Below are positions 1-8,841 of a stretch of 64,000 bases of DNA, in pieces (within the stretch, counting starts at the first letter, position 1; each line of letters starts with the position of its first letter). Below the pieces are notes generated by a model. The model had not been told where the DNA came from. It made no database searches and saw only the letters and a list, made by a program, of their open reading frames with translations. The DNA comes from JAFCUW01 sp049897565 (GTDB lineage Bacteria > Pseudomonadota > Gammaproteobacteria > Burkholderiales > Burkholderiaceae_D). The DNA lies in the NCBI RefSeq assembly GCF_049897565.1, contig NZ_JAFCWM010000002.1, positions 248,001 to 312,000 of the forward strand, read 5' to 3'. The translations under genes were made by a program, and so were the position numbers.

Positions 1-197
1 TTGTCCTTGTGGGTGTAGCTTTGCTGATAGGTGTTCTGGAAACCCAGCTTGGCCAGCGCCGTCAGCACCTCGGTCGGAGGGTGAGCGGGATCGGTGGCCA
101 TGAAAATGCCGAAGGTCTTGCCGGGCGGCTTGGCGGCGATGTCCAGCTCGTAAATGCCGGGCGCCTTCGTCACGGCGGTACTTTTCAAAAACAGCAT
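1..197 (-). CDS. Hypothetical protein, C-terminus cut by window edge
   Basis: An open frame starts at an ATG at 197 with an AAGGA ribosome binding site just upstream and runs off the left edge of the window after 65 codons without a stop. The visible N-terminus (MLFLKSTAVTKAPGIYELDI) is soluble-looking and has no signal peptide or recognised motif. I do not recognise the family. The following 169 bases up to the next gene hold nothing I can assign. The start and reading frame are fairly secure; the function is unknown. Confidence 0.6.
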   Translation of the reverse strand, partial: MLFLKSTAVTKAPGIYELDIAAKPPGKTFGIFMATDPAHPPTEVLTALAKLGFQNTYQQSYTHKD

Positions 198-366
198 GAT
201 GTTTCCTTCTTGATATTGTTACGCGACTTCGCGCCTCGTCCTGTTGTACCCGGGCCTGCAACGATCGGTAATGTTCTCGATTAAAACACCCAGAGGGACA
301 AGCTTATTGCGAATTTCCGCGTTTGTCGATGCTTGCCTGCATCTTTTTTGCAAGATGGCAACACTA

Positions 367-862
367 TCAGGGCCGCAGCCAAGCCATCACGGTATCGTCC
401 TCCGCTACGCCGAGTGCATTGTTGACGCGCCCGCGCAGGCGGCCTTCTTCGACGAAGCCGAGCGAGCGGTACAGGCCGCGCGCGCGCTCGTTCGACACCC
501 GCGCAAACAGCTCGACGCGGTCAATGTGCGGCATGTGGTGGGTCACTTCGTCGAGCAGCGCCTGGAACAGCGCGCGGCCGACGCCGCGCCCCTGCGCCTG
601 TGGCGCCACCGCGATGGTCAGCCGCCAGCAGATGCGACAGCGAGGCGATGCCCGGGCCGGATGCGTCGATCTCGCCGAGCATGCGGCCGCCCTCCTCCCA
701 CACCAGCTCGACGCCGTCGGCCGCCGCCCGGCGCATGAAGCCGCCGACGTAGTCGTCGGTCACCTCGCCCGGCGTGCGCGCGATGGCGTCGGGCGTGGCC
801 GCCACCAGCCGGTACAGCGCGACGAGCTGCGCGTGGTCGCCCGCCACGGCTTTCCTGATCAT
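367..862 (-). pseudogene. GNAT-family N-acetyltransferase, interrupted by a frameshift
   Basis: Two overlapping frames together make one GNAT acetyltransferase of about 164 residues, a normal length. The N-terminal half starts at 862 (MIRKAVAGDHAQLVALYRL), and the C-terminal half carries the acetyl-CoA-binding motif QGRGVGRAL and the typical ARVSNERARGLYRSLGF segment. They are joined near 619-627, where one extra C on the plus strand shifts the frame; removing it gives a continuous LLRLTIAVAPQAQGRG. The start overlaps the stop of the upstream oxidoreductase by four bases (ATGA), so it is the last gene of that operon. It is either a real inactivation or a one-base sequencing error; the sequence alone cannot decide. 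Confidence 0.75.
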
Positions 863-1680
863 CGGTCGCGCCGCGCCAGGCTGGTGGTGGCCACCGCCAG
901 CGCCCGATACAGCTCACCGGTCGGCGCATCCCAGCCGTCCAGCGCCGCCTGCTGGCGCGCCACGGTGGCGACGTCGCCGCGCGCGATGGGCCCCATCAGC
1001 GATGGCCGCGCGCCGAGGCGAAACACGTTCTCCAGCGTTTCTGTCGCCAGCGGCCGCGCCAGTTCACGCGCCACCTGCTCCGGAATGCCGGCCGCCTGGT
1101 AGGCGCGTAGCGCCGCATCCATCAGCGTGACGAGGTAGTTCGAGGCGATCACCGAGGCGGCGTGATAGACCGTCTTGGCGGCGGCGTCGATCGGCACCAG
1201 GCGCGCGCCGATCAGCGCCAGCGCCGGCTCGAGCAGCGCCAGTGCGCGGGCGTCGCCTTCGATGCCGCAGAACGTGCCGGCAAAGTCGCGCGCCACGCCG
1301 TCGGGGTCGGCGAAGCTGCGCACCGGGTGCACGCTGGCCGTCAGCGCGCCTTCAGAGGCGGCCGCCTGCAGCGCCGCCGACGATTTGGCGCCGCTGCAGT
1401 GGAACACCAGCGCGCCGTCGAGCATGCCGGCATCGGCCAGCGCCGCGCACACCGCTTCGATCTGGTCGTCGCCCACCGCCAGCATGACGGCGTCGGCGCG
1501 ACGCAGGTCGGCCAGTGCGCCGACCGCGCGGCCGGCGCCGATGAAGCCGACCGCGTCGACCGCGCTGGCGGCAGAGCGGGTCAGCACGTCGCGTACGTCG
1601 AACGCGCCGCTGGCAGCGAACAGGCGCCCCAGCACGCGGCCGAGATGGCCGGCGCCGACGATGTTGAGCGTTTGCGGCAT
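859..1680 (-). CDS. Rossmann-fold oxidoreductase with DUF2520 domain
   Basis: This 273-residue protein opens with a dinucleotide-binding motif (NIVGAGHLGRVLGRLF, residues 6-21). Its C-terminal half is helical, with the AAKTVYHAASVIASNYLV segment typical of DUF2520 proteins, which resemble 6-phosphogluconate-type dehydrogenases. The substrate of the family is not known to me. It is probably a soluble cytoplasmic NAD(P)-dependent enzyme. It lies one base downstream of the DUF924 gene and overlaps the following acetyltransferase by four bases, which indicates co-translation in one operon. Confidence 0.8.
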   Translation of the reverse strand: MPQTLNIVGAGHLGRVLGRLFAASGAFDVRDVLTRSAASAVDAVGFIGAGRAVGALADLRRADAVMLAVGDDQIEAVCAALADAGMLDGALVFHCSGAKSSAALQAAASEGALTASVHPVRSFADPDGVARDFAGTFCGIEGDARALALLEPALALIGARLVPIDAAAKTVYHAASVIASNYLVTLMDAALRAYQAAGIPEQVARELARPLATETLENVFRLGARPSLMGPIARGDVATVARQQAALDGWDAPTGELYRALAVATTSLARRDR

Positions 1681-1681
1681 G

Positions 1682-2263
1682 TCAGAATCCCGATCCGGGC
1701 TGGCTCAGGTACTCGAGTTCCTCCGGCGTCGACGCGCGGCCAAGGATCGCATTGCGATGCGGGAAGCGGCCGAAGCGCGCGATCACGCCGCGGTGGCGGT
1801 GGGCATAATCGAGCGTGCTGTCGAAGTCCTGGTCGTTGGCGGCGGCCAGCGCGGCGAACAGCGTCACCGCCTTTTCCTGCATGCCGGCGTCTTCAGCATG
1901 CTCGAACGGCATGTACGCAAAGGAGCGCTGCAGCGGCGTCAGGCTCTGGTGACCGCCCGATTCGACCAGCTCGGTGGCCGCTGCCAGCGCCAGCGCGTCG
2001 CCGCCGAACGAAGCGCTCTTGCCGCGATAGGCGTTGCGGGTGAACTGGTCGAGCACCAGGATGCGCGCCAGCGTGCCCTGCGCGCCTTCATGGTCCCATT
2101 CGCGCAGGCCGCCTGCCACTGCCTGGTCGATGACGGCGCCGAAACGCTCGGCGATGGCGGCGTCGAAGCGTTCGTCCTTCCTGAACCATTCAACGCGCGG
2201 CTTGCCGTGGCTTTGCGCGCCAGGCGGCAGGAACCAGAAATCGAGTACTTCTTGTGGACTCAT
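1682..2263 (-). CDS. DUF924 family protein
   Basis: This 193-residue protein starts MSPQEVLDFWFLPPG and contains the family hallmarks LVLDQFTRNAYRGKSASF (about residues 65-82) and FAYMPFEHAED. DUF924 proteins are all-helical, TPR-like and of unknown function. The open frame extends much further upstream, but the family-type N-terminus and the stop of the preceding MgtC-like gene at 2287 place the start at the ATG at 2263. It sits in the same minus-strand operon as its neighbours. Confidence 0.82.
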   Translation of the reverse strand: MSPQEVLDFWFLPPGAQSHGKPRVEWFRKDERFDAAIAERFGAVIDQAVAGGLREWDHEGAQGTLARILVLDQFTRNAYRGKSASFGGDALALAAATELVESGGHQSLTPLQRSFAYMPFEHAEDAGMQEKAVTLFAALAAANDQDFDSTLDYAHRHRGVIARFGRFPHRNAILGRASTPEELEYLSQPGSGF

Positions 2264-2286
2264 CGAGACCGCCTTCGTGTGGGGGA

Positions 2287-3033
2287 TCAATTGCGGGCGT
2301 GCGATAACTGGAAGGTGTCGATGCCCTCGAACCTGGCCAGTTCGGCCGCCAGCATCGACAGCGGCATGCCGCTCTTGCGCGACAGTGCCAGCACGACGAA
2401 GCGCCACTCCTGGCAGCCGTCGGTGCCGCCGATCGCCATGGTGCCGCCGGCGATTTCGTAACCGCGTTCGAGCGCCACGCGGCGCAGCGTCGATTCGAGC
2501 GGCACGAAGTCCTGCTTGAAGCGCATCATGACGGCCAGCGCATGGCGCGACGGCAGGAACGCCTCGATCTTGTGCAGGTAGATCATGATCATCGACGCCA
2601 TGAACGCCAGCCCCATCGCCGCCATGTAGAAGCCGACGCCGACCATGATGCCGATCACCGACGACGCCCAGATCGACGCCGCCGTCGTCAGGCCGCTGAT
2701 GTTGAAGCCTTCGCGCATGATCACGCCGGCGCCGAGAAAGCCGATGCCGGTCACGACGCCCTGGATGATGCGGGTCGGGTCGGCCACGCTGGCCAGCGCG
2801 CCGCCATGGCCGCCGTACCAGAACTCGGGATAGCCGCCGATGATCGTCAGCGCGGCCGACGCCATGCACACCAGGCCATAGGTGCGCATGCCGGCGGCGC
2901 GGCCATGGTAGGAGCGCTCGTAGCCGACCAGCAGGCCAAGCAGCAGCGCGCCCAACAGGTTCAGCAGGATCAGGCCATTGGTGGCCAGCTCGCGCTGGGT
3001 CCAGTAGGCGGCCAGCATTTCAAATGTGGGCAT
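2287..3033 (-). CDS. MgtC/SapB family membrane protein
   Basis: This 248-residue protein has an N-terminal membrane domain with several hydrophobic segments and the conserved MgtC signature LLVGYERSYHGRAAGMRTYG followed by GVVTGIGFLGAGVIMR. The C-terminal part, from about residue 160, is soluble and resembles the small regulatory domain of the family. MgtC-type proteins act in the inner membrane and are linked to magnesium limitation and ATP synthase control in pathogens; the role here is not evident. The start at 3033 was chosen because the longer frame upstream is arginine-rich and lacks family resemblance. It is downstream of an 87-residue unknown gene in the same operon. Confidence 0.82.
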   Translation of the reverse strand: MPTFEMLAAYWTQRELATNGLILLNLLGALLLGLLVGYERSYHGRAAGMRTYGLVCMASAALTIIGGYPEFWYGGHGGALASVADPTRIIQGVVTGIGFLGAGVIMREGFNISGLTTAASIWASSVIGIMVGVGFYMAAMGLAFMASMIMIYLHKIEAFLPSRHALAVMMRFKQDFVPLESTLRRVALERGYEIAGGTMAIGGTDGCQEWRFVVLALSRKSGMPLSMLAAELARFEGIDTFQLSHARN

Positions 3034-3053
3034 TCGGGTTCTTTCAGTGTCGC

Positions 3054-3317
3054 TTACGACGGTTTTTTCTTGACCAGCTGTTTTTCGAACGCGACATCGA
3101 GCTTGCTGACGCGCTTCGGCGTCTGTGGCCCGAGGCTGTTGACGAAGGCGGCAAATTCGGCCAGTTCGAGCGGCTCGCACAACGGCGTCCCGCCCGGCTT
3201 CCCGGACAGGAAAAACAGGCCGTCGCCGGTGACCGACATGGTGTAGCCGGCGTTACCGCTACGTAGCTTGAGCCGGTCGACGGCATTGCTGCCGCGGGTG
3301 GAACGTAGACCCTTCAT
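3054..3317 (-). CDS. Conserved hypothetical protein, 87 residues
   Basis: This short basic protein (MKGLRSTRGSNAVDRLKLRS...) has no membrane segment and no motif I recognise. It starts immediately after the stop of the aminopeptidase P gene and ends 20 bases before the MgtC-like gene, so it is very likely translated as part of that operon. Codon usage resembles the neighbours. It may be a regulatory or nucleic-acid-associated small protein, but nothing in the sequence proves this. Confidence 0.6.
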   Translation of the reverse strand: MKGLRSTRGSNAVDRLKLRSGNAGYTMSVTGDGLFFLSGKPGGTPLCEPLELAEFAAFVNSLGPQTPKRVSKLDVAFEKQLVKKKPS

Positions 3318-5135
3318 TCAGATCTCCTCGGTGCGCTCGTCGAGCCAGGCGCGGGCGGCGCCATCGACGTGGGGCGCCAGGCGCGCGCGCACCGTCGCGT
3401 GATAGTCGTTGAGCCACTTGGTCTCGTCGGCGCGCAGCAGCTGCAGGTCGAGCAGGCGGGTGTCGATCGGGCACAAGGTCAGCGTCTCGAAGTCGAGGAA
3501 TTCGCCGAACTCGGTGGCTTCGGCGCTGCGGTTCAGCACCAGGTTCTCGATCCGGATGCCCCAGCGGCCGGGCCGGTAGATGCCCGGTTCAACCGACGTG
3601 ATCATGCCCGGCTCCATCGCCGTATGCGGCTCGGGCATGCTGGTCGCGGAAATCGACTGCGGCCCCTCGTGCACGTTGAGGAAGTAGCCGACGCCGTGGC
3701 CGGTGCCGTGGCCGTACTCGTTACCGGCGGCCCAGATCGGCGCGCGCGCCAGCGCGTCGAGCATCGGCGACTTCGTCCCGCGCGGGAACTGCGCCGAAGA
3801 CAGCGCGATGACGCCCTTGAGCACCAGCGTGAAGTCGCGCTTTTGCGCGGCGGACGGCGTGCCGATCGGGACCACGCGGGTGATGTCGGTGGTGCCGCCA
3901 AGGTACTGGCCGCCGGAGTCGATCAGCAGCAGGCCATCGCCTTCGATGTCGGCGTGCGAGGCCTCGGTGGCGCGGTAGTGCATGATCGCGCCGTTCGCAT
4001 TGAAGCCGGCGATGGTGCCGAAACTCGGGCTGACGAAGCCGGGCCGGCGCGCGCGCGCGGCGCAGATGTGAGTGTCGATATCGAGTTCGGTCGGCGGGCC
4101 GCGGCGCTTGTCGGCCAGGCGCACGTCGAGCCAGGCGAAGAACTCGCACAAGGCGGCGCCGTCCTGCTCCATCGTGGCGCGCACGTGGGCCGCATCCTGC
4201 TGCGTCTTTTTAGATTTGGCGAAGGTGCTCGGGTTGACCGCTTCGACCACCTTGACGGCGGCCGGCACCGCGGCGCGCATGCCGGCGGTGATGCGGCGCG
4301 GGTCGACCAGCAGCACTTCGCCGGCGCCAAGTTGCGCCAGCGCCGCTTCGGCCTGGCCGTAAGGCGCCAGCTCGACGCGATCGAGGCGCAGCCGTTCGGC
4401 GACATCGGCCGGCACCTTGCCGTCGGCGACGAACAGCGTCGCGCGATCGGGTCCAATCAGCGCGTGCGACAGGAACACCGGGTTGTAGTTGACGTCGGCG
4501 CCGCGCAGGTTGAACAGCCAGGCGATGTCGTCCAGCGTCGAGATGAAGTGGCCGGTCGCGCCCATCGTCGCCATCGCCGCGCGCACCTCGGCCAGCTTGT
4601 CGGCGCGCGTGGTCGACGCGTACGGCGCGGCGTGCTCGAACACGGGCGCCGCCGGCAGCGGCGGGCGCTCGCTCCAGACTTCATCGAGCAGGTCGATGTC
4701 GGTGCGCAGCACGATGCCACGCTCGCGCAGCGCGTCGGCCAGCAGGCGCGCGGTCGACAGGCCCAGCACGCGGGCGTCGACCGCCACCGTCTGCCCGCTG
4801 TGCAGGTTGGCGGCCAGCCAGTCGACGTACAGCAGGCTGGCGCCGGACGGGATTTTCATCAGGGCGATATCGCTGCCGGCCAGTTCCGCTTCGGCCTGGG
4901 TCCAGTAGCGCGCGTCGGTCCAGACGCCTGCGAACGCGGCGGTGGCGATGAAGGCGCCGACCGAGCCGGTAAAGCCCGACAGCCATTCGCGGCCCTGCCA
5001 GCGGCCCGGCAGGTATTCGGACAAGTGCGGGTCGGCCGACGGCACCAGGATGGCGTCGATATGCTCGCGCTGCATGACGGCGCGAAGCTGCGCCAGTGCC
5101 GCGGCGCGCTCGGAAGTGGTAAGTGAATTATGCAT
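3318..5135 (-). CDS. pepP: Xaa-Pro aminopeptidase (M24B family, aminopeptidase P)
   Basis: This 605-residue enzyme releases N-terminal residues preceding proline. It has two creatinase-type N-terminal domains (about residues 10-310) and a C-terminal M24 pita-bread domain. The five metal ligands are visible: Asp in LLIDSGGQY and GTTDITRV, His in GHGTGHGVGYF (about residue 480), and Glu in TSVEPGIY and IRIENLVL. The length matches the long three-domain form found also in eukaryotes rather than the roughly 440-residue E. coli PepP. The start at 5135 (MHNSLTTSERAAALAQLR) fits the family; a longer frame begins at 5180. It is the first gene of the minus-strand operon running to 367. Confidence 0.88.
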   Translation of the reverse strand: MHNSLTTSERAAALAQLRAVMQREHIDAILVPSADPHLSEYLPGRWQGREWLSGFTGSVGAFIATAAFAGVWTDARYWTQAEAELAGSDIALMKIPSGASLLYVDWLAANLHSGQTVAVDARVLGLSTARLLADALRERGIVLRTDIDLLDEVWSERPPLPAAPVFEHAAPYASTTRADKLAEVRAAMATMGATGHFISTLDDIAWLFNLRGADVNYNPVFLSHALIGPDRATLFVADGKVPADVAERLRLDRVELAPYGQAEAALAQLGAGEVLLVDPRRITAGMRAAVPAAVKVVEAVNPSTFAKSKKTQQDAAHVRATMEQDGAALCEFFAWLDVRLADKRRGPPTELDIDTHICAARARRPGFVSPSFGTIAGFNANGAIMHYRATEASHADIEGDGLLLIDSGGQYLGGTTDITRVVPIGTPSAAQKRDFTLVLKGVIALSSAQFPRGTKSPMLDALARAPIWAAGNEYGHGTGHGVGYFLNVHEGPQSISATSMPEPHTAMEPGMITSVEPGIYRPGRWGIRIENLVLNRSAEATEFGEFLDFETLTLCPIDTRLLDLQLLRADETKWLNDYHATVRARLAPHVDGAARAWLDERTEEI

Positions 5136-5215
5136 GGTCCTATGATACCCCGTCAGGGCGCGCCTGTCGTCCTCGCCCACGCAGGGTAATCAAACCTTCG
5201 CCGCTAACCTTGAAC

Positions 5216-5902
5216 TCAAGCTCTGAAGTGGCGCAGCCCGTCGAGGTCGATCACGCGGATGCCGCCGTAATCGAGCGCCACCAGACCTTCCTTCTCGAGC
5301 AGTTGCAAGGACTGGTTGGCGCGCTGGCGCGAGGCGCCCGACAGGTAGCCGATCTCCTCCTGCGAGATGTGCACCATCTTCTCGAGCCCCGGGTACAGGT
5401 GCGAGTTGAACATCGCGGCCAGGCAGCGCGCCACGCGCGTGTCGATGTCGAGCGTGCGGTCGTTTTCGACCAGGCCGATGAACTGGCCGAGCCGCTCGTT
5501 GAGCTGCATCAGCAGAAAGCGGTTGAACGGCAGGCTCGTTTCGAGCAGCCACTCGAACGTCTCGCGCGGCATGCGCGCCACGCGCGTGTCGCGCAGCGCC
5601 ATCACGTCGTACTTGCGGGCCTGGTCCTTGAGCAGCGAACCTTCGCCAAACCAGCCGCCGGTCGGCACGCCGGCAAACGTCACGCTCTTGCCGCCCGCGG
5701 AAAAATTGTTGATTTTAACCAAGCCCTCGATGATGCCGATCCAGCTTTCCAGCGCCTCGCCCTTGCGGCAGACGAAGCCGCCCTTCGGCACGAACTGCTC
5801 GTGGCAAGCGGCCTCGACCTGAACCATTTCGGCGGCCGACAGCGACTGCGCCCAGATGGTCTGGCGCAGGTGTTCGGTCAGCGTTTGTGTGGCAATGTTC
5901 AT
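5216..5902 (-). CDS. Crp/Fnr family transcriptional regulator
   Basis: This 228-residue regulator has an N-terminal cyclic-nucleotide-binding-type beta-barrel (GGWFGEGSLLK, about residues 80-95), a long dimerisation helix, and a C-terminal winged helix with recognition helix ASRQRANQSLQLLEKEGLV. No Fnr-type cysteine cluster is seen at the N-terminus, so oxygen sensing by an iron-sulfur cluster is unlikely. It is divergent from the acyl-CoA synthetase gene at 6048 across a 145-base intergenic region, so it may control that transport operon. This link is inferred only from position. The ATG at 5902 was preferred over an upstream start at 5932. Confidence 0.85.
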   Translation of the reverse strand: MNIATQTLTEHLRQTIWAQSLSAAEMVQVEAACHEQFVPKGGFVCRKGEALESWIGIIEGLVKINNFSAGGKSVTFAGVPTGGWFGEGSLLKDQARKYDVMALRDTRVARMPRETFEWLLETSLPFNRFLLMQLNERLGQFIGLVENDRTLDIDTRVARCLAAMFNSHLYPGLEKMVHISQEEIGYLSGASRQRANQSLQLLEKEGLVALDYGGIRVIDLDGLRHFRA

Positions 5903-6047
5903 TTGTGCGACGCACCATCGAAAGTCACGCAATTGTCACCCAAAAGACAACATGGGAATCAACCGCAAGCTAATATCATCACACAAAAATGTACCGGCCC
6001 GGCTTTTTTGACAGACCAGGCGAGGCGCAATTACAGGAGGGGACGAA

Positions 6048-8015
6048 GTGAACACATCGGACAGCGCGACGCTGCAGACGAATCTGCAGACCTTTCCGCG
6101 GCGCCTGCGAGCGCACGGCGAGCTGCGCCCGGCGCGGCCCGCATTCCGCGAAAAGCACCTCGGCATATGGCAGACCTGGAGCTGGCTCGAGGTCAACCAG
6201 GAAGTGCGCGCGATGGCCTGCGGCCTGGCCTCCCTCGGCTTCGAGCGCGGCATGAACCTGGCCATCGTCGGCGACAACCGCCCGCGCCTGTACTGGGCGA
6301 TGCTGGCCGCGCAGAGCATCGGCGGCGTGCCGGTGCCGCTGTACCAGGACGCGCCGGCCGCCGACATGGCCTATGTGCTGAACGACGCCGACATCGCCTT
6401 TGCCATCGTCGAAGACCAGGAACAGGTCGACAAGCTGATCGAACTGGCGGCGCTGTGCCCGCAGATCAAGCACATCGCCTTCGAGGACGAGCGCGGCATG
6501 CGCCACTACAAGCAGGCCGGCGTGATCGCGCTGGCGCAGCTGCAGGAACTCGGGCGCGCCTGGGACAAGGCCAATCCGGGCGCGTTCGACGCGGCGGTCG
6601 AAGCCGGCCAGGCGTCCGACCCGGCGATCATCCTGTACACCTCCGGCACCACCGGCAAACCGAAAGGCGTGGTGCAGTCGCACGCCGCGCTGCTGTCGGC
6701 GGGCACCGGCGGCGTCGCCTTCGACAAGCTGACCGACCACGAAGACATCCTGTCCTACCTGCCGATGGCGTGGGTCGGCGACTGCCTGTTCTCGCTGGCG
6801 CAGGCAATGGTGGCCGGCTTCACCGTCAATTGCCCGGAGTCGGGCGACACGGTGCTGACCGACCTGCGCGAAATCGGACCGACCTATTATTTCGCGCCGC
6901 CGCGCGTGTTCGAGAACATGCTCACCAGCGTGATGATCCGGATGGAAGACGCCAGCGCCATCAAGCGCCGCATGTTCCATCACTTCATGGCCGTGGCGCG
7001 GCGCTGCGGCTCGAATATCCTCGACGGCAAACCGGTGGCGGCAAGCGACCGGCTGCAGTACGCGATCGGCCAGGCGCTGGTGTACGGCCCGCTGAAAAAC
7101 GTGCTGGGCCTGTCGCGCGTACGCGTGGCCTACACCGCGGGCGCGGCGATCGGCCCCGACCTGTTCCGCTTTTACCGCTCGATCGGCGTCAACCTCAAGC
7201 AGCTGTACGGCTCCACCGAAACGTGCGCGTATGTCTGCCTGCAGCCGGACGGGAACATCAAGTTCGACAGCGTCGGCCTGCCGGCGCCAGGCGTCGAGGT
7301 CAAGCTGGCCGATAACGGCGAAGTGCTGGTCAAGTCGGTGGCGACAATGGCCGGCTACTTCAAGCGCCCCGACGCCACCGCCGAAGTGATCGACGCCGAC
7401 GGCTACTTCCACACCGGCGACGCCGGCATGTTCGACCGCGACGGCCACCTGAAGATCATCGACCGCGCCGCCGACGTCGGCAAGCTCAATGACGGCGCCA
7501 TCTTCGCGCCGAACTACATCGAGAACAAGCTGAAGTTTTTCCCGTTCGTCAAGGAGGCGGTCGCGTTCGGCAATGGCCGCGACCAGGTCTGCGCCTTCAT
7601 CAACATCGACATGGAAGCGGTCGGCAACTGGGCCGAGCGGCGCAACATCGCCTACTCCGGCTACACCGACCTGGCCTGCCATGCGCAGACCTATGAACTG
7701 GTGCGCGACTGCGTCGAGAAGGTCAACGCCGACCTGGCGTCCGAGCCGGGCATGGGCGCCACCCAGATCCACCGCTTCCTGGTGCTGCACAAGGAGCTCG
7801 ATCCCGACGACGACGAACTGACGCGCACGCGCAAGGTGCGGCGCAAGTTCATCGCCGAAAAATACGCGGTGCTGATCGAAGCGCTTTATACGGGCAAGAC
7901 GTCGCAGTTCATCAGCACCCAGGTCAAGTTCGAGGACGGGCGCACCGGCGTTGCCAGCGCCGACCTGCGCATCGCCGAGGCGAAGACCTTCCCGCAAGTG
8001 GAGGCGGCAGCATAA
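6048..8015 (+). CDS. AMP-dependent long-chain acyl-CoA synthetase/ligase
   Basis: This 655-residue adenylate-forming ligase activates a carboxylic acid to its CoA thioester through an acyl-AMP. The P-loop-like AMP motif YTSGTTGKPKGVVQSH is near residue 195, the A5 motif LKQLYGSTETC near 382, and the A7 motif YFHTGDAGMF near 450. It resembles the FAA1-type family with long C-terminal insertions. Translation begins at a GTG with a strong AGGAGG site seven bases upstream. Its stop overlaps the start of livG by one base, so it heads the LIV-type ABC operon and probably activates the imported substrate. The chain length or aromatic nature of the substrate cannot be read from the sequence. Confidence 0.88.
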   Translation: MNTSDSATLQTNLQTFPRRLRAHGELRPARPAFREKHLGIWQTWSWLEVNQEVRAMACGLASLGFERGMNLAIVGDNRPRLYWAMLAAQSIGGVPVPLYQDAPAADMAYVLNDADIAFAIVEDQEQVDKLIELAALCPQIKHIAFEDERGMRHYKQAGVIALAQLQELGRAWDKANPGAFDAAVEAGQASDPAIILYTSGTTGKPKGVVQSHAALLSAGTGGVAFDKLTDHEDILSYLPMAWVGDCLFSLAQAMVAGFTVNCPESGDTVLTDLREIGPTYYFAPPRVFENMLTSVMIRMEDASAIKRRMFHHFMAVARRCGSNILDGKPVAASDRLQYAIGQALVYGPLKNVLGLSRVRVAYTAGAAIGPDLFRFYRSIGVNLKQLYGSTETCAYVCLQPDGNIKFDSVGLPAPGVEVKLADNGEVLVKSVATMAGYFKRPDATAEVIDADGYFHTGDAGMFDRDGHLKIIDRAADVGKLNDGAIFAPNYIENKLKFFPFVKEAVAFGNGRDQVCAFINIDMEAVGNWAERRNIAYSGYTDLACHAQTYELVRDCVEKVNADLASEPGMGATQIHRFLVLHKELDPDDDELTRTRKVRRKFIAEKYAVLIEALYTGKTSQFISTQVKFEDGRTGVASADLRIAEAKTFPQVEAAA

Positions 8016-8818
8016 TGGAAATGAACCAGCAATCACTGGCGCGCAAGATCGGCCCGGTAATCCTCGACCTGAACGGCATCTCGCTGTCGTTCGGCGGCGT
8101 CAAGGCGCTGACCGACATTTCGTTCGACGTCAGGCAGCACGAGATCCGCGCCATCATCGGCCCGAACGGCGCCGGCAAAAGCTCGATGCTGAACGTGATC
8201 AACGGCGTGTATCGCCCGCAGCAAGGCAGCATCATGCTGCGCGGCGAGAGCCGCAAGAACATGGACTGCTACAGCGCCGCCAAGGCCGGCATCGCGCGCA
8301 CGTTCCAGAACATCGCGCTGTTCAAGGGCATGACGGTGTTGGACAACATCATGACCGGCCGTAACCTGAAGATGAAGTCGAACTTCCTGCTGCAGGCGCT
8401 GTACTGGGGCCCGGCGCGGCGCGAGGAGATCGAACACCGCGAAAAAGTCGAGGAGATCATCGACTTCCTCGAGATCCAGGCGATCCGCAAGACACCGGTC
8501 GGGCGCCTGCCGTACGGCCTGCAAAAACGGGTCGAGCTGGGACGCGCGCTGGCGGCCGAACCGGAGATCCTGCTGCTCGACGAGCCGATGGCCGGCATGA
8601 ACGTCGAAGAGAAGCAGGACATGTGCCGCTTCATCCTCGACGTCAACGACCAGTTCGGCACGACCATCGTGCTGATCGAGCATGACATGGGCGTGGTGAT
8701 GGATATCTCCGACCGCGTCGTGGTGCTCGACTACGGCAAGAAGATCGCCGACGGCACGCCCGATGAAGTACGCGCCAACCAGGAGGTCATCCGCGCCTAC
8801 CTGGGCGCGGAACACTAG
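8015..8818 (+). CDS. livG: LIV-type ABC transporter ATP-binding protein (LivG family)
   Basis: This 267-residue ATPase powers import across the inner membrane together with the permeases encoded next to it. It has a Walker A motif GPNGAGKSSML (about residues 49-59), the LivG-type AGIARTFQNIALF segment, a Q-loop, and Walker B LLLDEPMAGMN. The signature region reads LPYGLQKRVELGRAL instead of the usual LSGGQ, which is common in LivG proteins. The ATG overlaps the stop of the upstream ligase by one base, showing tight coupling. Family membership is certain; branched-chain amino acids as substrate are not, because CoA ligases flank the cluster. Confidence 0.9.
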   Translation: MEMNQQSLARKIGPVILDLNGISLSFGGVKALTDISFDVRQHEIRAIIGPNGAGKSSMLNVINGVYRPQQGSIMLRGESRKNMDCYSAAKAGIARTFQNIALFKGMTVLDNIMTGRNLKMKSNFLLQALYWGPARREEIEHREKVEEIIDFLEIQAIRKTPVGRLPYGLQKRVELGRALAAEPEILLLDEPMAGMNVEEKQDMCRFILDVNDQFGTTIVLIEHDMGVVMDISDRVVVLDYGKKIADGTPDEVRANQEVIRAYLGAEH

Positions 8819-8841
8819 GACGAATCGATGGGAACCTTACC

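Noticed and set aside
3369..5126. Open frame of 585 codons antisense to aminopeptidase P
   Set aside because: The opposite strand encodes a full M24B peptidase with all metal ligands; the antisense product is low-complexity and resembles no protein.
5123..7315. 730-codon plus-strand frame overlapping the Crp and acyl-CoA synthetase genes
   Set aside because: It spans two genes in other frames and its translation is arginine-rich noise.
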